Shown: positions 52,765 through 61,961 of the stretch, one piece after another | How positions within the stretch are numbered: position 1 is the stretch's first letter | Layout of the letters: every line of letters starts with the position of its first letter | Assembly: GCA_963665045.2 (NCBI GenBank) | Contig: CAXXJQ010000007.1 | Coordinates: forward strand, 56,347-120,346 | Length of the DNA: 64,000 nt | Reading direction: 5' to 3' | Source: JAFGRU01 sp016934985 | Lineage (GTDB): Bacteria > Desulfobacterota > Desulfuromonadia > Desulfuromonadales > JAAYDE01 | Program-made: the position numbers and the translations under genes | Notes under the pieces: generated by a model | Seen by the model: only the letters and a program-made list of their open reading frames with translations | What the model was told of the DNA's origin: nothing | The model's database searches: none

Positions 52765-53139
52765 AGCAATTTTCCTTTTAAAAACCAGTGTTAAGTTTCA
52801 AGTTTTAAGTTTTTGGTTTTTTGTTTTTTAACCCCCTTGCACCTCAGCCGGAGCGGAAGAAAGATTTTGAGGAAAAGACGGGCAGACTGTCTGAGCGAAG
52901 CGAGTTTCTGACCGTCCTCAAAATCTTTCTGGAGCGCAGGGAACCCGAAGGGCAAGGTGCCGGGGTGTCCTTTTTCTGCTTACTCTTTTTGGACAAGCAA
53001 AAAGAGTAAGGCGTCGTCCGGGGACGCAACCCCGGCGCGCAGAGAATCATGGGCCAAGGCACCAATGTTATGCCTAAACCGGATAATATGTGCAATGAAC
53101 GGTTTAGGGCCAAAATCCCAAAATAAAAACTAATACCAA
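52765..53139. repeat. Intergenic region with a 16-bp inverted repeat
   Basis: Between the dehydrogenase and the quinone oxidoreductase genes. Perfect arms AGAAAGATTTTGAGGA (52858-52873) and TCCTCAAAATCTTTCT (52915-52930) enclose 41 bases that contain CAGACTGTCTG and GAGCGAAGCGAG, a structure seen as dispersed intergenic elements in proteobacteria. Flanked by short direct AAGTTT repeats (52794-52815). Short frames over it (52821-53009, 52844-53113) have no homology. Confidence 0.65.
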
Positions 53140-55230
53140 TTAAAGCGGATAATCCAAAGCTTCGGGGATAACCACCCGGCTCAGGGCAACGGCGGCACGA
53201 TCCTTCGCCAGACGGCTGCCGCTCAAAGTGCTTTCGGCCTTGCGGCGCAGGTCGTAAAAACCGTTCAGGGTGCTGTCGTCCGCGCTGCCGGGAGCGAGGA
53301 AACCGTGTACCAGCTCGGCGCAGATACGGCTCGCTTCACCAACAGCCCGCCCTGCCTGGGTATGGCTCAGGTCGCTGAAGAAGCGGACAAAACCGGCCAG
53401 TCCTTCGGCCAGCACCGGGTTCTCCGGCCCTTTGACTTTCAGTTCGATAACATCCAGAATCTGGTAACGGGATGCCAACAGCCAGCAGAGGGCGTCGGAA
53501 AAGGGGAAAACCACGCCGTGGCGATTGGAATGATAAAGCGCCTTGCCTTCTGCATCCTTAGTCTCCTGCAGATATTCCAGGGTCCAGAACCACAACTCCA
53601 TGCCTGCGGCCAAAGTTCCGGCGCCGAGACCGGGATGCTCCGTTTCAATTTTCTCCAGTTCTTTGATCCAGAGGCGGAACTGGGCCAGGAACAGCTTATT
53701 GGTCAGGGTGATGCTCAACTGGCGGCGCTGAACGGCCTCAGGGCCTTCATAGGTGGCTTCAAGCTGCTGATCGGTCCATTTCTGGAACAGGAAACCCGGA
53801 CAGTCCTCGGTAATACCATAGCCGCCCATGAGACTCACAGCTTCGCGCATCATGGTGGCGCCGTAACCGGTATTCCAGAGTTTGCAGGCCGGACAGAAGA
53901 CATTGGCCAAAGACTCCTGCACCAGGAACTGTACCAGGGTGTTCGCTTCCAGTTCCTGGAGACGCGCCGAGTTGTCATTGGCTGCCACCAGTTCCAGGTA
54001 TTCGAGAGCCTCTTTTTCAAGCCCCTTGAAAAGCTTCATCTGAGCACGGGCACCGACAACACCCTGCTCCTCCAGGATTTCCTCCTTGCGGCGCTCGGTG
54101 GGATCAAAACTGTCAAGCAGCCGAGCCGCGGCAAATCCGAGGGACGTACCGGCTTCACCCGTGGCCCAGACATCGACCAGGCGCTGCAGGCTGTCCTCTT
54201 TCTGCTGCAGACCTAAATCGTAGCGGGGACTGCCGGGAGCACCGGCCGCGCCACCCCGGAAGCGAGTGCGCTGATAACGGATGACCGGCTCGATGGCGGA
54301 GAGCAGTTTGGCCGAACTCATAAGCCCGACGGGAACGCGGGTGCGGCGGAAAACCGCCTCGATGACCTCGCCATGGTTGAAGTTGGGAACGATAACCCCG
54401 TCCTTGACCGTGTAGCCGCCGATAATGCGGCTGGCGGGAACCTTGAGGCTCAGGATCGGGTCACGGGTTGAGGATAGCTGATGCACCATCTTAAGGGTGG
54501 GAGCGCCGCGATCGAAGAGCCCGGGGTCGTTCTCGTCGAGGATGACCATGCAGCTCCCTTTGATGCGCTCGTCGTCGGAATCGACCGCCGCGGTCACGAA
54601 ATTGGCGAAATCCATGTTGGTGATAAAACGTCCACGCTTGTCGACCTGCAGAATTGGCTCCTCCCCCTCCTGCCATTCGACAATGCGCATCTTGCCCGAC
54701 ACAACGCCGGTATCGACCCCGACATAGGGGAGCGGCTCAGTCAGGGCAAAAGCTCCGCGCCAGACCTCACGATCCTCCCCGGGCTGAGGGGGAACGCAGC
54801 GGCTCATATAATCCTGTTTCTGCTCGGGTGTCCCTTTTTCATGGATGGGCGAAAGGGCCAGATTGCTGGCCAGGGAGCAGGTGGCGGCCCCGCCGTCAAC
54901 CCAGGAAAGCTCGAACGCCACCAGGGCGAGAGCAACGTTCTTTGGCCCGGTGATGAAACCACCCTCTTCCGGATCCATGAAGATGGTGGTCAGGCCTGTC
55001 TCGTCAAAAGCGGTCAGCAGTTCAGCCTTGCGCTCGTTCCATTCGTGGGTGTTGCGCATGCCGTCGGCCACCATCCTTGCCACCAGGCCCCGGGCCAGAG
55101 CCCTGGCCGACTGGACCGCCATCTGAAATTCAAAACGGTCGGCATAACGCCACATAATCTGACGGACATCATCCCCCGGAAGGGTACTCATATATTCGAA
55201 TTCAGCATTCTCATTGTTGGCTGAAGCCAT
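53140..55230 (-). CDS. Acyl-CoA dehydrogenase (large form)
   Basis: 696 residues, AAAGAGGAG upstream. Three-domain acyl-CoA dehydrogenase: N-terminal helical part, FAD-contact strand region with ALTEPLPYVGVDTG and FADFVTAAVDSDDE-like loop (ITNMDFANFVTAAVDSDDER), substrate region RVPVGLMSSAKLLSAIEPVI, FAD-binding SLMGGYGITEDCPG, and the catalytic Glu in LEATYEGPEAVQRRQLS. Typical enzymes are 380-400 residues; this one has a C-terminal extension of about 200, as in the long dehydrogenases of Geobacter relatives. Oxidises an acyl-CoA and passes electrons to EtfAB. First gene of the operon. Confidence 0.9.
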   Translation of the reverse strand: MASANNENAEFEYMSTLPGDDVRQIMWRYADRFEFQMAVQSARALARGLVARMVADGMRNTHEWNERKAELLTAFDETGLTTIFMDPEEGGFITGPKNVALALVAFELSWVDGGAATCSLASNLALSPIHEKGTPEQKQDYMSRCVPPQPGEDREVWRGAFALTEPLPYVGVDTGVVSGKMRIVEWQEGEEPILQVDKRGRFITNMDFANFVTAAVDSDDERIKGSCMVILDENDPGLFDRGAPTLKMVHQLSSTRDPILSLKVPASRIIGGYTVKDGVIVPNFNHGEVIEAVFRRTRVPVGLMSSAKLLSAIEPVIRYQRTRFRGGAAGAPGSPRYDLGLQQKEDSLQRLVDVWATGEAGTSLGFAAARLLDSFDPTERRKEEILEEQGVVGARAQMKLFKGLEKEALEYLELVAANDNSARLQELEANTLVQFLVQESLANVFCPACKLWNTGYGATMMREAVSLMGGYGITEDCPGFLFQKWTDQQLEATYEGPEAVQRRQLSITLTNKLFLAQFRLWIKELEKIETEHPGLGAGTLAAGMELWFWTLEYLQETKDAEGKALYHSNRHGVVFPFSDALCWLLASRYQILDVIELKVKGPENPVLAEGLAGFVRFFSDLSHTQAGRAVGEASRICAELVHGFLAPGSADDSTLNGFYDLRRKAESTLSGSRLAKDRAAVALSRVVIPEALDYPL

Positions 55231-55907
55231 GGCAATATCTCCTCTTTGATTATCAAATAGTTACATACCAAAGTGAGCCTGTGGACGGACGGGCGGGTGG
55301 AGGCTGGGACATATATGAAAATTTACTTATATGGAAAAAGCACTTGTCCCCCCCGGAATTTCAAAATATTCTAATCGGTGAAACCTCATAACGCAAGCAA
55401 TTTCAAGACTTTTGGATTTTTTGCAAAGAAGAAATGGAAAATTATTAAAACCTCACATATCCACAATTGGCCCATCCACATACCAAGGCCTTTGCCACTC
55501 GTTGCAACACAGCAATTCGCCTTTTTGGATGTCGCTCAAGATTCGCATAAACCCGGCCGGAGGTCAAATATCCTTTCCATGGACGCTGCAATATGGACAA
55601 TCGGTTTTTGGCAACCAGCGCGCTGCCATCAAGGCTGAGAAAAGTCGGTTGCTTCAGGCAATATATGAATCCGTGGGTTGAGGGCGGGAAAAGAGTGTAA
55701 GTGCTTGGCCTGAACAAGTGTTTAAAAAATCTTAAGCCGCACCCTTAGGTTCGTCGGTGATTTTTGGGATGCATAGGCAGGTCTGTGACTTGTGCTATTC
55801 CCCGGTCATAATTCATGGCTGCAGGTAAAAAAAAGAGGACGAAGGCCAACCCAGGACAACAGCTGCGATCCAATCAAGCTGCGCGAAGATTAGCGACCAT
55901 GGCCGCT
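55231..55907. other. Intergenic stretch, no supported gene
   Basis: Nearly 680 bases upstream of the acyl-CoA dehydrogenase operon. Overlapping frames of 86-90 codons exist on both strands (55378-55717), none with a ribosome site or recognisable domain. The promoter of the dehydrogenase operon should lie at 55240-55380, but no clear -35/-10 pair is visible. Confidence 0.45.
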
Positions 55908-56084
55908 TCATACATCCTGTTCGTCGAAATCTTTGAAAGAAACGGTTTTCGCCGGGTCGGCGGAAGGGGTGGCCCCGCATCGTTTGCAGGTCGGTTCACC
56001 GTATTCGTCGTCGGCGGTCGGCTCATAATCGATTTCCACAGGTCTTCCCCTGCAGGAGCAAAACCACTTGCGAATGGTACTCAT
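55908..56084 (-). CDS. Small conserved zinc-ribbon-like protein
   Basis: 58 residues from ATG 56084, with AGGAGG and a six-base spacer upstream; an ATG abutting the AGGAGG is too close to be used. Contains KWFCSCRGRPVEIDYEPTAD then EYGEPTCKRCGATPSADPAK, giving a C-x-C plus C-x-x-C set that could bind zinc, and an acidic C-terminus (KDFDEQDV). Soluble. I believe similar small proteins occur in Geobacter and relatives, but no function is known. Confidence 0.65.
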   Translation of the reverse strand: MSTIRKWFCSCRGRPVEIDYEPTADDEYGEPTCKRCGATPSADPAKTVSFKDFDEQDV

Positions 56085-56312
56085 AATCATCCTCCTGACT
56101 GGCAACATCCTGCTGCTGGTGATTTTCATAAACCATCTCTGCCAAACGCCCTGTTTTTCGGCCGTGCCAATGATTTCAACCAGAGAAACAACAGCATAAA
56201 AATTCAAATCGGCCTCTTTTAAGAGTTATCCGTAATTGACCAAATGTCAACTGCGTGTGACTGGATGTTCGCCCTATTGCTGGTAAGATTGAAAAAAAGA
56301 GGGAACAAGACC

Positions 56313-56537
56313 ATGATGAGTCTCGATAGACTATGGAAAAACTTTGACAACCTAGCCGTCGGCATGGAAGTTCCGCTACGCCGCAGACGTGATGCTGCCT
56401 GGCTGGTGAGGAATCTGTCGACCCGCAACAGTGGCCACGAAAAGCTTGACGAAGCCATCGATACCCTCAAAGACATCATCAAAAAGGAAAAATGTCTCCC
56501 GAAACCAGGGCCCAAGCCCCCTGGGCAGAGGAACTAA
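56313..56537 (+). CDS. Uncharacterised small protein
   Basis: 74 residues from ATG 56313, with GAGGGA about nine bases upstream; the open frame extends to 56244 without a ribosome site. Helical and strongly charged (SLDRLWKNFDNLAVGMEVPL, RRRRDAAWLVRNLS, KLDEAIDTLKDIIKKEK) with a Pro-rich tail. No family recognised. Confidence 0.55.
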   Translation: MMSLDRLWKNFDNLAVGMEVPLRRRRDAAWLVRNLSTRNSGHEKLDEAIDTLKDIIKKEKCLPKPGPKPPGQRN

Positions 56538-56602
56538 GCCAGTAGTCCACGGGGTTCACAATCAAGGCACCAAGAGATGACAACTGCCATCAGGAGTTGG
56601 CC

Positions 56603-56986
56603 ATGAAGCAACCATACCGGGAAACAATCCAAAAACACCTCATCAGCCTTCGTGAAGATATTGTGGAAGAAATCCGGCGCAAGAATGCCGAAGCCGCCGA
56701 CCTTCGGGACGAAGGCGCCGGTGACCTGGGGGATCTTGGCCTGCTGGACAATCTCGGAGAATTCCTCCACCTGCTGAGCGACCGCAAACGGGAGGAGATC
56801 GTTTTAATCGACGAAGCTCTCGAACGGCTGCAGGAGGGAACCTACGGCCAATGTCAGGAGTGCGGGAACCTGATTGAGGATGAACGTCTGGAAGTCCGCC
56901 CCTTCGCCCGCTTCTGCACCGCCTGCAAGGCCCGGCAAGAAAAGGAGGACCACCTCAAGGAGGGGGTCGCCAAAGGGAAACTATAA
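56603..56986 (+). CDS. DksA/TraR family zinc-finger protein
   Basis: 127 residues from ATG 56603 (CAGGAG six bases upstream; a TTG two codons earlier is also possible). N-terminal coiled-coil (about 5-70, with LRDEGAGDLGDLGLLDNLGE between the helices), DEALERLQEGTYGQCQECGN, then CTAC, forming the C4 zinc finger of the DksA/TraR family. DksA proteins bind RNA polymerase through the secondary channel and modulate transcription with ppGpp; the DxxDxA tip of true DksA is not evident, so it belongs to the wider TraR/YbiI-like group. Confidence 0.87.
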   Translation: MKQPYRETIQKHLISLREDIVEEIRRKNAEAADLRDEGAGDLGDLGLLDNLGEFLHLLSDRKREEIVLIDEALERLQEGTYGQCQECGNLIEDERLEVRPFARFCTACKARQEKEDHLKEGVAKGKL

Positions 56987-58354
56987 AAATGTGAAAAAAA
57001 GAGGTCTGAAAAATTCCAAGGCGATTCAAAAAACTCAAATCACGATAATGAACAAGACGCCTCAACCGACACAGACCTTGCCGCAGTGTCGCTCCGCTCT
57101 TGAGCTATAGCTGAAGGGCCATTTTAATTTCCGGGTCAATTTCTCAGTAAATTGAAGCCTCAATCCGCAACCAATATCCCTGTTCAGGTCATCGCCCTCA
57201 GCCAGGTTCATGGATAATTTCCACATCCTTATCCTTTTACCAGATGTGGACCTTGCCACGCCAGGTGTGCTGAAAAACGTTGCGAATCAGATTACCCATG
57301 ACAAATGCGGACAGAAATCCCGGCAAACTTAACCACCAAGGTTGATGACTCAACAATGACACCCACCTCTTTATCCTTCAACAAATAGCGCGATTCCCAA
57401 ACCAGCTGTTCCAGGTCCACCCTTTTTGCGGAAGACACACCTCCGACGCCCTGCTCAGCCAATCAAAGGTTCCGTCACACGAAACACGCATAAAAAAAGG
57501 GCTTCATCGGGAGAGGCGCACCAGTTTTTCTCCGGCAGAAAAGCAATGGCCGGCTGCTTTTTCTGTCCATTACAAACCAAAACCACCTTTTTTTATTTAA
57601 TTCTAAGGGCTTTTCAAAAACCTGGATTCTGGGGTGGAACAAAAGTCACAATATTTCATTTCAAAAGGTTAGTTTTATTCTCAAACTTTTTATTAATTTT
57701 TTTCAAACTTTTACTCTCTATTTATCATATAAATTTTTAAAAATATACATATATAGTTTTATAAAAATAATTTGGATTAAATTTATATTTAAAACTTAAG
57801 TTTCAAAAATTTTATTTAAAAACATCATGCAATCGAAAATACAACGTTTTTATAAATTAAGATAAAAATAGAAATAAAATCATTTGTTTTAATAATTCTT
57901 TTACAAATAAAAAAATTTTATGATTTTGTTATAATTAATTTATGAACTTAAATATAAATTCTAAAAAAAATTTATCAGCAAAATTTTTAATTTTATTTTA
58001 TTTTTTTATTAGCTGAAAAGGGCTTTACCAAAATTACTTTGGACTGATTTTCTGAACTCGCTTTTTCCAATCTTGTGACTGCTTATGATACCAACTGTCA
58101 TAGGCACACTTAGAAAGGAGGTGACAGGGTCAAACCACGCTTACACTAGTTGGCGAAAGCAAGAAAAGTTTCAGTGATTGTTTCAATGCTCTTCTTTTTG
58201 CCGTTGTTGAGACACATCCACTTCATTCAGATGGCAAAACATTTGGGAATTTACACGGTGACCGGATCTCCTGGCGGCAGGGCTGAGGATCCTGAGACCG
58301 TGTATGCAGCCAGAATTCATTAAATCAGAAGGCCTTTCATAAAGGAGGAAAAAA
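56987..58354. other. Long intergenic region with an extremely AT-rich core
   Basis: Almost 1.4 kb. 57000-57550 has ordinary composition and no supported gene (only a possible 40-codon membrane peptide on the minus strand near 57240-57370). 57590-58020 is overwhelmingly A and T with no frame of interest. An AAAGGAGGTGA at 58116-58126 looks like a ribosome site but leads nowhere. The promoter for the following arylsulfotransferase-like gene should be at 58100-58330; none stands out. Confidence 0.5.
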
Positions 58355-59931
58355 ATGAAAAGAAACCTATTATTCATGGTGATGGCGTTCCTCGTCGGCT
58401 CCACGACAGCGCCAGCCACGCTGCAGGCAAGCGAAGCATTCTGGCACGGCGCTGACATTGGAGATTCCGGGATGGCATATGAGGATATGGAACTCATCCA
58501 CGATGCCATATTGGCAGGAATGACCGATCTGGCAGCGACGCCCACCGGTTTCCCAACGGGTGACATGGTCAACGATGAACATCGGGGCCTCAGGATCTAC
58601 GATCCTGACAAAACCTGGGACGGTTATACCCTGCTCAACTGCTTTACAGGCACTGGAACGGAGAAAAACGGCAACAATATCCTGATTGATATGGATGGCA
58701 ACATCGTCAACGAGTGGACATTCCCGGGGATGGCATACCTTTCGGCCTCAAAAGCATTGCCGGGAGGATACCTCGTCGGCAGTTCGATCGAAGATTATAT
58801 GGCAGGGGGCGGCAAGTTGACCCAGTTGGATTGGTATGGCGAGGTCATTAAGCAGTGGGATACAAACATGCACCATGACCATGAGCGGGAAGGCAGCCCA
58901 TGCGGCTACTTCGCCCCGTCTCAGGAACCGCTCGCCTTTGGCGGAAAGGTGCTGGTTCTCGAAAGCAATGATCCGCCTTTTGAGGAGACGACGCATATTT
59001 GTGCCAGCAAGCGGATCGTAGACGACACGATCCGGGAGCTGAGCTGGGACGGGGAGGAGCTGTTTCGATGGGAAATATGGAAACACTTCGACCAGCTCGG
59101 TTTGGACGAGTGGGCTGAGGCAGGCATTGATCTGGGGCACAATTACCAGGGGCCTGATTTCATGGCGCCCATGTTGCCCGAGGACTGGTCGCACGGCAAT
59201 GCCGTCGCCTGGGTCGGAAAGAACAAATGGTGGGATAAATACCGCGATGCACGCTTCCACCCTGATAACATCATTGCCGACTTCCGGTCACTCAACATCA
59301 CGATTATTATCGCCAGACGGAAGGCAAGTGGGAGGAAGGCGACATCGTCTGGCAGCTTGGTCCGGACTACTCGACGGCCAGCGACAACTACAAGGTGGGA
59401 CAGATCATCGGCCAGCACATGGCCCACATGATTCCCAAGAACTTACCTGGCGCGGGCAACCTGTTGATCTTCGACAACGGGGGAGCTGCGGGATACGGTG
59501 CGCTTGTTCACGGCCTGAGGGGAGAAGGAGGCGAGCCGCTGGGCACCTGGCCCAACACGTTTCGGATGTTCAGCCGTGTCCTCGAGATCAATCCGCTGAC
59601 CAAGCAGATCGTATGGGAGTATAAGCAGCCGAAACTGTCCAAGGACCTTAACGGCGACGGCAAAATCCTCGGGAACGAGAAGCTCTTCTTCAGCAACCTC
59701 ATGTCCGGGGCACAACGCCTCCCGAACGGGAATACCCTCATCACCGAAGCGGACGTTGGGCGCATCTTTGAAGTTACCAATTCCGGCGAAGTGGTCTGGG
59801 AGTATGCGCCCACCTGGATCGATTCCTCACAATTCATGGGCGGCGCCGTCTACCGCGCTTACAGAGTTCCGTACTGGTGGGGTCCCAAAGACCTCGCAAA
59901 GGGGAAGCATCACCACCGGAAGAAAAAGTAA
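58355..59931 (+). pseudogene. Secreted arylsulfotransferase-like protein, one apparent frameshift
   Basis: AAAGGAGG precedes ATG 58355. Signal peptide MVMAFLVGSTTAPATLQA. The frame runs to about 59311, then continues in another frame to the stop at 59931; joined length is about 525 residues. The product resembles the arylsulfotransferase (ASST/DUF4360-type propeller) family: GNNILIDMDGNIVNEWTFPG, DTNMHHDHEREGSPCGYF, LPEDWSHGNAVAWVG, RFHPDNIIADFRSLNIT, then after the shift EGDIVWQLGPDYST, HMAHMIPKNLPGAGNLLIFD and LPNGNTLITEADVGRIFEV. A single missing base near 59312 (at CGCCAGACGG) restores the match. Enzymes of this family transfer sulfate between phenols in the periplasm. Family members often fold as beta-propellers with His residues in the active site; several His are present. 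Confidence 0.78.
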
Positions 59932-60111
59932 CTCGCAATTGATCCCGACCTCTAGCTGGCAGGTCACCCCGATTATCATCATATAGTTATCGCCGGGCGG
60001 GCGAGGCTTGGGCACAGGCCGTCCGGCGATGACGATCCTTCAAACCTATCCATAAAGAGCCGTGACGATAACTCAAATTCAGCCTGAACGGTTCTCCATA
60101 ATTTTCCCTTC

Positions 60112-60140
60112 TTGACTTACGCAAAAGTTACGCATATTCT
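60112..60140 (+). promoter_or_regulatory. lexA promoter with direct-repeat candidate operator
   Basis: TTGACT (60112-60117), 17-base spacer, TATTCT (60135-60140). The spacer is filled by two copies of TTACGCA (60117-60123 and 60128-60134) eleven bases apart, one helical turn. As LexA normally represses its own gene, this repeat is a candidate operator, although it does not match the Geobacter GGTT-N2-C-N4-G-N3-ACC type LexA box that I know of. Confidence 0.6.
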
Positions 60141-60172
60141 TTCAGAAGAGCTTCTTTTGAAAGGACACATCC

Positions 60173-60775
60173 ATGAAGATCCTCACGCCCAAGCAGAAAA
60201 AGGTTCTCGATTTCATCCGCTCCTACAGCGACCGGGCCGGCTACGCCCCCTCCCAGCAGGAGATCGCCGCCGCTTTCGGCTTTCGCTCCCTGGGTACGGT
60301 ACAGAATTACCTGGTCCGCCTCGAACGTCAGGGATTCCTGGTCAAAAACTGGAACGCCCGGCGCGGCATGCGGGTTATCGCTCCTGAGATAAATGGAACC
60401 GAGCTGCCTCTGGCCGGCAGGGTGGCGGCCGGCAAGCCCATCGAAGCGGTGACCACCCCGGATTTTGTCGAGGTGCCTTCGAGCATGGCCGGAAGCGGCG
60501 AGAACTACGTGTTGCGGGTGCAGGGAGACTCCATGATCGGCGACGGCATTCTCGACGGCGACCTGGTCGTGGTGCGCAAACAGGCCACGGCGGACAACGG
60601 CCAGACCGTTGTCGCCCTCATTCGCGGGGAAGCCACGGTCAAGCGTTTCTACCGCAAGGGCGAACGCATCGAGCTGCACCCCGCCAATCCGACCCTGAGC
60701 CCCATCCTCGTCGAAAACGAGGAGGATTTTCACATCGACGGTATCGTCGTCGGCGTCATCCGCCATTGTCTGTGA
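60173..60775 (+). CDS. lexA: LexA repressor
   Basis: 200 residues, AAAGGA upstream. N-terminal winged helix (residues 1-70, TPKQKKVLDFIRSYSDRAGY and FRSLGTVQNYLVRLERQGFL), self-cleavage site Ala86-Gly87 in LAGRVAAGKPIE, nucleophile Ser120 in VQGDSMIGDGILDGDLVVV and Lys157 in GEATVKRFYR. These match the A84-G85, S119 and K156 positions of E. coli LexA. Represses SOS genes until RecA filaments trigger cleavage. Followed 13 bases later by imuB, so the cassette is probably co-regulated. Confidence 0.93.
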   Translation: MKILTPKQKKVLDFIRSYSDRAGYAPSQQEIAAAFGFRSLGTVQNYLVRLERQGFLVKNWNARRGMRVIAPEINGTELPLAGRVAAGKPIEAVTTPDFVEVPSSMAGSGENYVLRVQGDSMIGDGILDGDLVVVRKQATADNGQTVVALIRGEATVKRFYRKGERIELHPANPTLSPILVENEEDFHIDGIVVGVIRHCL

Positions 60776-60788
60776 GAAAATTTTCGTC

Positions 60789-61961
60789 ATGGAACGGGAC
60801 ATCCTGCACCTTGCCATTCCGGCCTTTCCCATCGCCCTGGCCCGGATTGACGATCCCGCCCTGCGGGAACGGCCCGTGGCTGTCGCCGCCGGTGCGTCGG
60901 AGCGTGCCGTGATCCAGTCGGCTTCGGCCGAAGCACGGGCCGAAGGGGTTTGCGAGGGGCCTCTCGGTGCGCCATGCCCGAGGCCTCTGCCCTGCCCTGA
61001 CCCTGCTTGCCGCCCCAGCCGCACAGAATCCATCAGGGCATGCAGGCCCTGCTCAAAATTGACCGCGGCATACAGTCCGGTAAGCGAACCGGTTTCCGGA
61101 GGGCAGCTGTTTCTCGACCTCACCGGCTGCCGCAGGCTGCTCGGTCCGGGACGGGACGTGGCCGCCCGCCTCGACCGGGAGATCGCCTCCGGCCTGCGTC
61201 TGCAAGGCCAGGTCGGCGTAGCCGGCAACAAGCTGGTCTCCCGCATCGCCGCAGGCTGCCTCGACAAACCCGGCGTCTGCGATGTGCTGCGCGGCGCGGA
61301 GTACCCATTTATCGGGCCGCTGCCGGTTTCCGTGCTGCCCGGGGTGGGGGAAGCACGCCGCCAGGTGCTCATGCAGGACCTCAATCTCAGACGCGTGGAG
61401 GAGATCGCCGCCCTTTCCCAGAACCAGCTCCGCCTCGCCTTCGGCCCTTTTGCGCCGCTTCTCCACCAGCGCGCCCGCGGTGTCGATCCCTCGCCGGTGC
61501 AGCCGCCCAAACGCACACCGCAAATCCTCGAGGAAAGCTTTCTCGTCCGGGAAGAGAACGACGACAACCTGCTTCTGGCCGAACTCTGCCGCCTGGTGGA
61601 AAGCTGCGGTCTGCGTTTGCGCCAATCGGAGCGGGAAACGGAGCGCCTTACCCTGACCATCATCTACACTGACGGGGCCGTGGAGAAGCGCAGCTCTTTT
61701 CTGCCTGCTCCACTTAACCATGATCTGCTTCTCTATGAAGCGGCCGAAGAGCTGTTCTTCCAGGCTTGCGTGCGCCGTGTCCGCCTCCGCGGCATGCGTT
61801 TGCTGTGCGACCGCCTCACCCTTGAGAGCGGCCAGGCCTGCCTCTTCCCGCTTGTTTCCGGCCCCTCCCCCAAGCAGGCCGCCCTTCAGGAGGTCCTTGA
61901 CCGCCTGCGCGGCCGCTATGGCCGGGAGGCGGTGCGCTGGGGACGCGCCCTTGCCCTATGA
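60789..61961 (+). CDS. imuB: ImuB-like inactive Y-family polymerase, three apparent frame shifts inside the N-terminal part
   Basis: 390 residues as read. Y-family fold without catalytic acids: the usual HVDMDAFF is ILHLAIPAFPIA and the SLDEAYLD segment is VSGGQLFLDLTG, the pattern of ImuB, which acts as a hub for DnaE2 and the beta clamp. Between 60957 and 61072 homology runs through all three frames in turn (EGLSVRHARGLCPALTLL, then PPQPHRIHQGMQALLKIDR, then YSPVSEPVS). Removing single bases near 60957, 61003 and 61068 gives one continuous Y-family sequence. The frame closes on itself, so an uninterrupted ORF remains, but residues about 56-96 are probably mistranslated. Overlaps dnaE2 by ATGA. 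Confidence 0.8.
   Translation: MERDILHLAIPAFPIALARIDDPALRERPVAVAAGASERAVIQSASAEARAEGVCEGPLGAPCPRPLPCPDPACRPSRTESIRACRPCSKLTAAYSPVSEPVSGGQLFLDLTGCRRLLGPGRDVAARLDREIASGLRLQGQVGVAGNKLVSRIAAGCLDKPGVCDVLRGAEYPFIGPLPVSVLPGVGEARRQVLMQDLNLRRVEEIAALSQNQLRLAFGPFAPLLHQRARGVDPSPVQPPKRTPQILEESFLVREENDDNLLLAELCRLVESCGLRLRQSERETERLTLTIIYTDGAVEKRSSFLPAPLNHDLLLYEAAEELFFQACVRRVRLRGMRLLCDRLTLESGQACLFPLVSGPSPKQAALQEVLDRLRGRYGREAVRWGRALAL

Noticed and set aside
57240..57370. Possible 41-residue membrane peptide on the minus strand
   Set aside because: Needs a GTG start, has no homology and the neighbouring frames show similar content; not enough support.
58116..58170. Ribosome-site-like AAAGGAGGTGA near the arylsulfotransferase gene
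   Set aside because: No start codon at a usable distance leads to more than about 17 codons.
60117..60134. ACGCAAA in the lexA leader as part of another GEMM riboswitch
   Set aside because: The rest of the aptamer (GGCAAACC element, GNRA helix) is absent; the motif belongs to a direct repeat inside the promoter.
60128..61663. 511-codon frame antisense to lexA and imuB
   Set aside because: Arginine/serine-rich low-information translation; sense strand encodes LexA and a Y-family protein.
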